Assembly: GCA_903850915.1 (NCBI GenBank) | Contig: CAINMV010000037.1 | Span: 62,001-126,000 of the forward strand | From: an uncultured Bacteroidota bacterium | Lineage (GTDB): Bacteria > Bacteroidota > Bacteroidia > UKL13-3 | Direction of reading: 5' to 3' | Length of the DNA: 64,000 nucleotides | Part shown: one piece after another, positions 63,001 through 64,000 of the stretch | How positions within the stretch are numbered: position 1 is the first letter of the stretch | Layout: the number at the start of each line of letters is the position of its first letter | Position numbers and translations under genes: made by a program | Notes under the pieces: model-generated | Databases searched by the model: none | What the model saw: only the letters and a program-made list of their open reading frames with translations | What the model was told of the DNA's origin: nothing

Positions 63001-64000
63001 CTAAATTTCACTCAGGATTTTTAGGGTTGCTCCGGAATTACGAATAATAAATTGCTTGGCATTATAACCCATTTTTTTTGAAATGCTGTCGTCAGTTAAT
63101 AACACTTTTATTGTTTCCCTTAATTGAATGTCTCCTTCGATTTTTATACCGCCACCTGCCGCTTCTAAATGTTCTCCTTCAGGGTGCTTTTGCGTTTCAC
63201 TTCCGTAAATTACGGGAATACCAAAAACAGCGGCCTCTAAAATATTATGTAAAGAACCTCGGAATCCGCCACCAACAAAGGCAATATTAGCATACGAATA
63301 TAGCGATGATAGCATTCCGATATTGTCGATGATTAACAACTGCTTACCGAGAATATTATCAGTGTTTGCCTCTGAGTATTTTATAAATGGTATACTGCCT
63401 TTCAAAAGCAAATTTCGTTGGATATCGTGAGGTGCAATTATTATTTTATAATTTAATGTTGAATCATAATTATTCAACATATATTCTTCTTCCTTGGGCC
63501 AGCTACTTCCCAATACAATTAACTTCTTTCCTTCTGTAAAACCTTCAATTAATTTATTCGAAGTCGCTTTTTCTTTATTAGCAAGAACACGGTCAAAACG
63601 AGTATCTCCAGAAACTATACTTGATATGCCATTCTGTTTAAGAAGAAGTTGCGACGATTCATCCTGCACAAATATTTTTTTGTATTTCTTTAAGATATTA
63701 AAAAATAAAGTGCCATACCAACGAAAGAAAATTTGTTTTGAATTAAATAAGGCACTTACTAAATATACGGGTATCTTACTGTTATATGCAGCGTTAATAT
63801 AATTCAACCAAAATTCATATTTGATAAAAAAAATTTTATTGGGATTCAATAGTTTAATTACTCTTTGCGAATTTCTAGGCGTAGCCATCGGAAGATAAAA
63901 AACGACATCGGCTTGCGCATACTTATGTTGTATTTCGTATCCAGAAGGAGAGAAAAAGGAAATTGCAATTTGTAATTTAGGTTGCGAAAGTTTTAACGAT
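63001..64000 (-). CDS. waaA: 3-deoxy-D-manno-octulosonic acid transferase, partial
   Basis: WaaA (KdtA) attaches Kdo to lipid IVA at the inner membrane. The frame is open to the window edge, so the N-terminus is missing and the ATG at 63886-63888 is internal. Seen are FFSPSGYE (63900s, in the upstream extension), DVVFYLPMATPRN, FIKYEFWLNYI, SGDTRFDRV, LVLGSSWPKEEE, IIAPHDI, IDNIGMLSSLYSYANIAFVGGGF and NILEAAVFGIPVIYG, all KdtA blocks. The upstream codons continue the family sequence. It pairs functionally with lpxB at 6.4 kb. Confidence 0.95.
   Translation of the reverse strand, partial: SLKLSQPKLQIAISFFSPSGYEIQHKYAQADVVFYLPMATPRNSQRVIKLLNPNKIFFIKYEFWLNYINAAYNSKIPVYLVSALFNSKQIFFRWYGTLFFNILKKYKKIFVQDESSQLLLKQNGISSIVSGDTRFDRVLANKEKATSNKLIEGFTEGKKLIVLGSSWPKEEEYMLNNYDSTLNYKIIIAPHDIQRNLLLKGSIPFIKYSEANTDNILGKQLLIIDNIGMLSSLYSYANIAFVGGGFRGSLHNILEAAVFGIPVIYGSETQKHPEGEHLEAAGGGIKIEGDIQLRETIKVLLTDDSISKKMGYNAKQFIIRNSGATLKILSEI

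Overview
The window is chromosomal DNA from a member of the Bacteroidota, probably the Chitinophagales/Sphingobacteriales side of the phylum (inference). The evidence is low GC, Bacteroidota-type -7 promoter boxes (TAnnTTTG) instead of Shine-Dalgarno sequences, type IX secretion (T9SS) C-terminal sorting domains, signal peptides that leave glutamine at +1, and families typical of the phylum (DUF5686, GH3-like, ComB, PGI/PMI, plant-type glutaminyl cyclase). About 58 protein genes, one tRNA-Arg(CCT), several promoters and a few hairpins are described. There is no rRNA, CRISPR array, prophage, transposase or integrase.

Layout. 1-1.5 kb: an ECF sigma factor with a downstream membrane/barrel protein cut by the window edge. 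1.7-9.4 kb: comB, a small lipoprotein, a membrane-anchored protein, a nitronate monooxygenase-like flavoprotein, purQ, surE-small membrane protein-lpxB, a DinB-like protein and an ABC-2 permease. 9.4-13.5 kb: a large vWA membrane protein, an SDR epimerase and a propeller-like protein. 13.5-14.6 kb: an AT-rich gap and a Lys/Ala histone-H1-like gene. 14.7-19 kb: a sialidase-like exoprotein, a degenerate Rieske lipoprotein, thiamine pyrophosphokinase and two tandem T9SS cargo paralogues. 19-24 kb: adk, the N-terminal half of CarB, a Cys-rich exported protein, a frameshifted mrr and the c-di-AMP synthase. 24-33 kb: uvrB, a mutarotase, a PaaG-like enzyme, a degenerate TrpF-like protein, a WD40 protein, a DUF5686 outer-membrane protein and a polyprenyl synthase. 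33-36 kb: coiled-coil protein, zapA and rny. 36.5-42.4 kb: a very large T9SS protein whose signal peptide is out of frame by one base in an A10 tract, a zinc phospholipase/nuclease-like protein and recN. 42-50 kb: a membrane glycosyltransferase-like protein, dtd, pdxJ, rho, an acyltransferase, glutaminyl cyclase and pyrE. 50-56 kb: the tRNA, a DHFR-GmhB-like fusion, PGI/PMI, tadA and a second ECF sigma module with a Spy/CpxP-like sensor. 56-64 kb: a glycosyltransferase plus flippase-like pair, ruvC, a 3HCDH-like protein, RidA, GH3-like, PhoD-like and waaA, which runs off the end.

The genes combine housekeeping functions (nucleotides, DNA repair, lipid A/Kdo, cofactors) with envelope and secretion functions. 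The points most worth checking are the DHFR-HAD fusion, the half-length CarB, the poly-A break between signal peptide and body of the large T9SS protein, the repeated placement of -7 boxes 4-7 nt from start codons (leaderless transcripts), the glutamine-at-+1 rule together with a glutaminyl cyclase gene, and the almost absent spacers between convergent genes in a genome whose Rho carries a long disordered insert.
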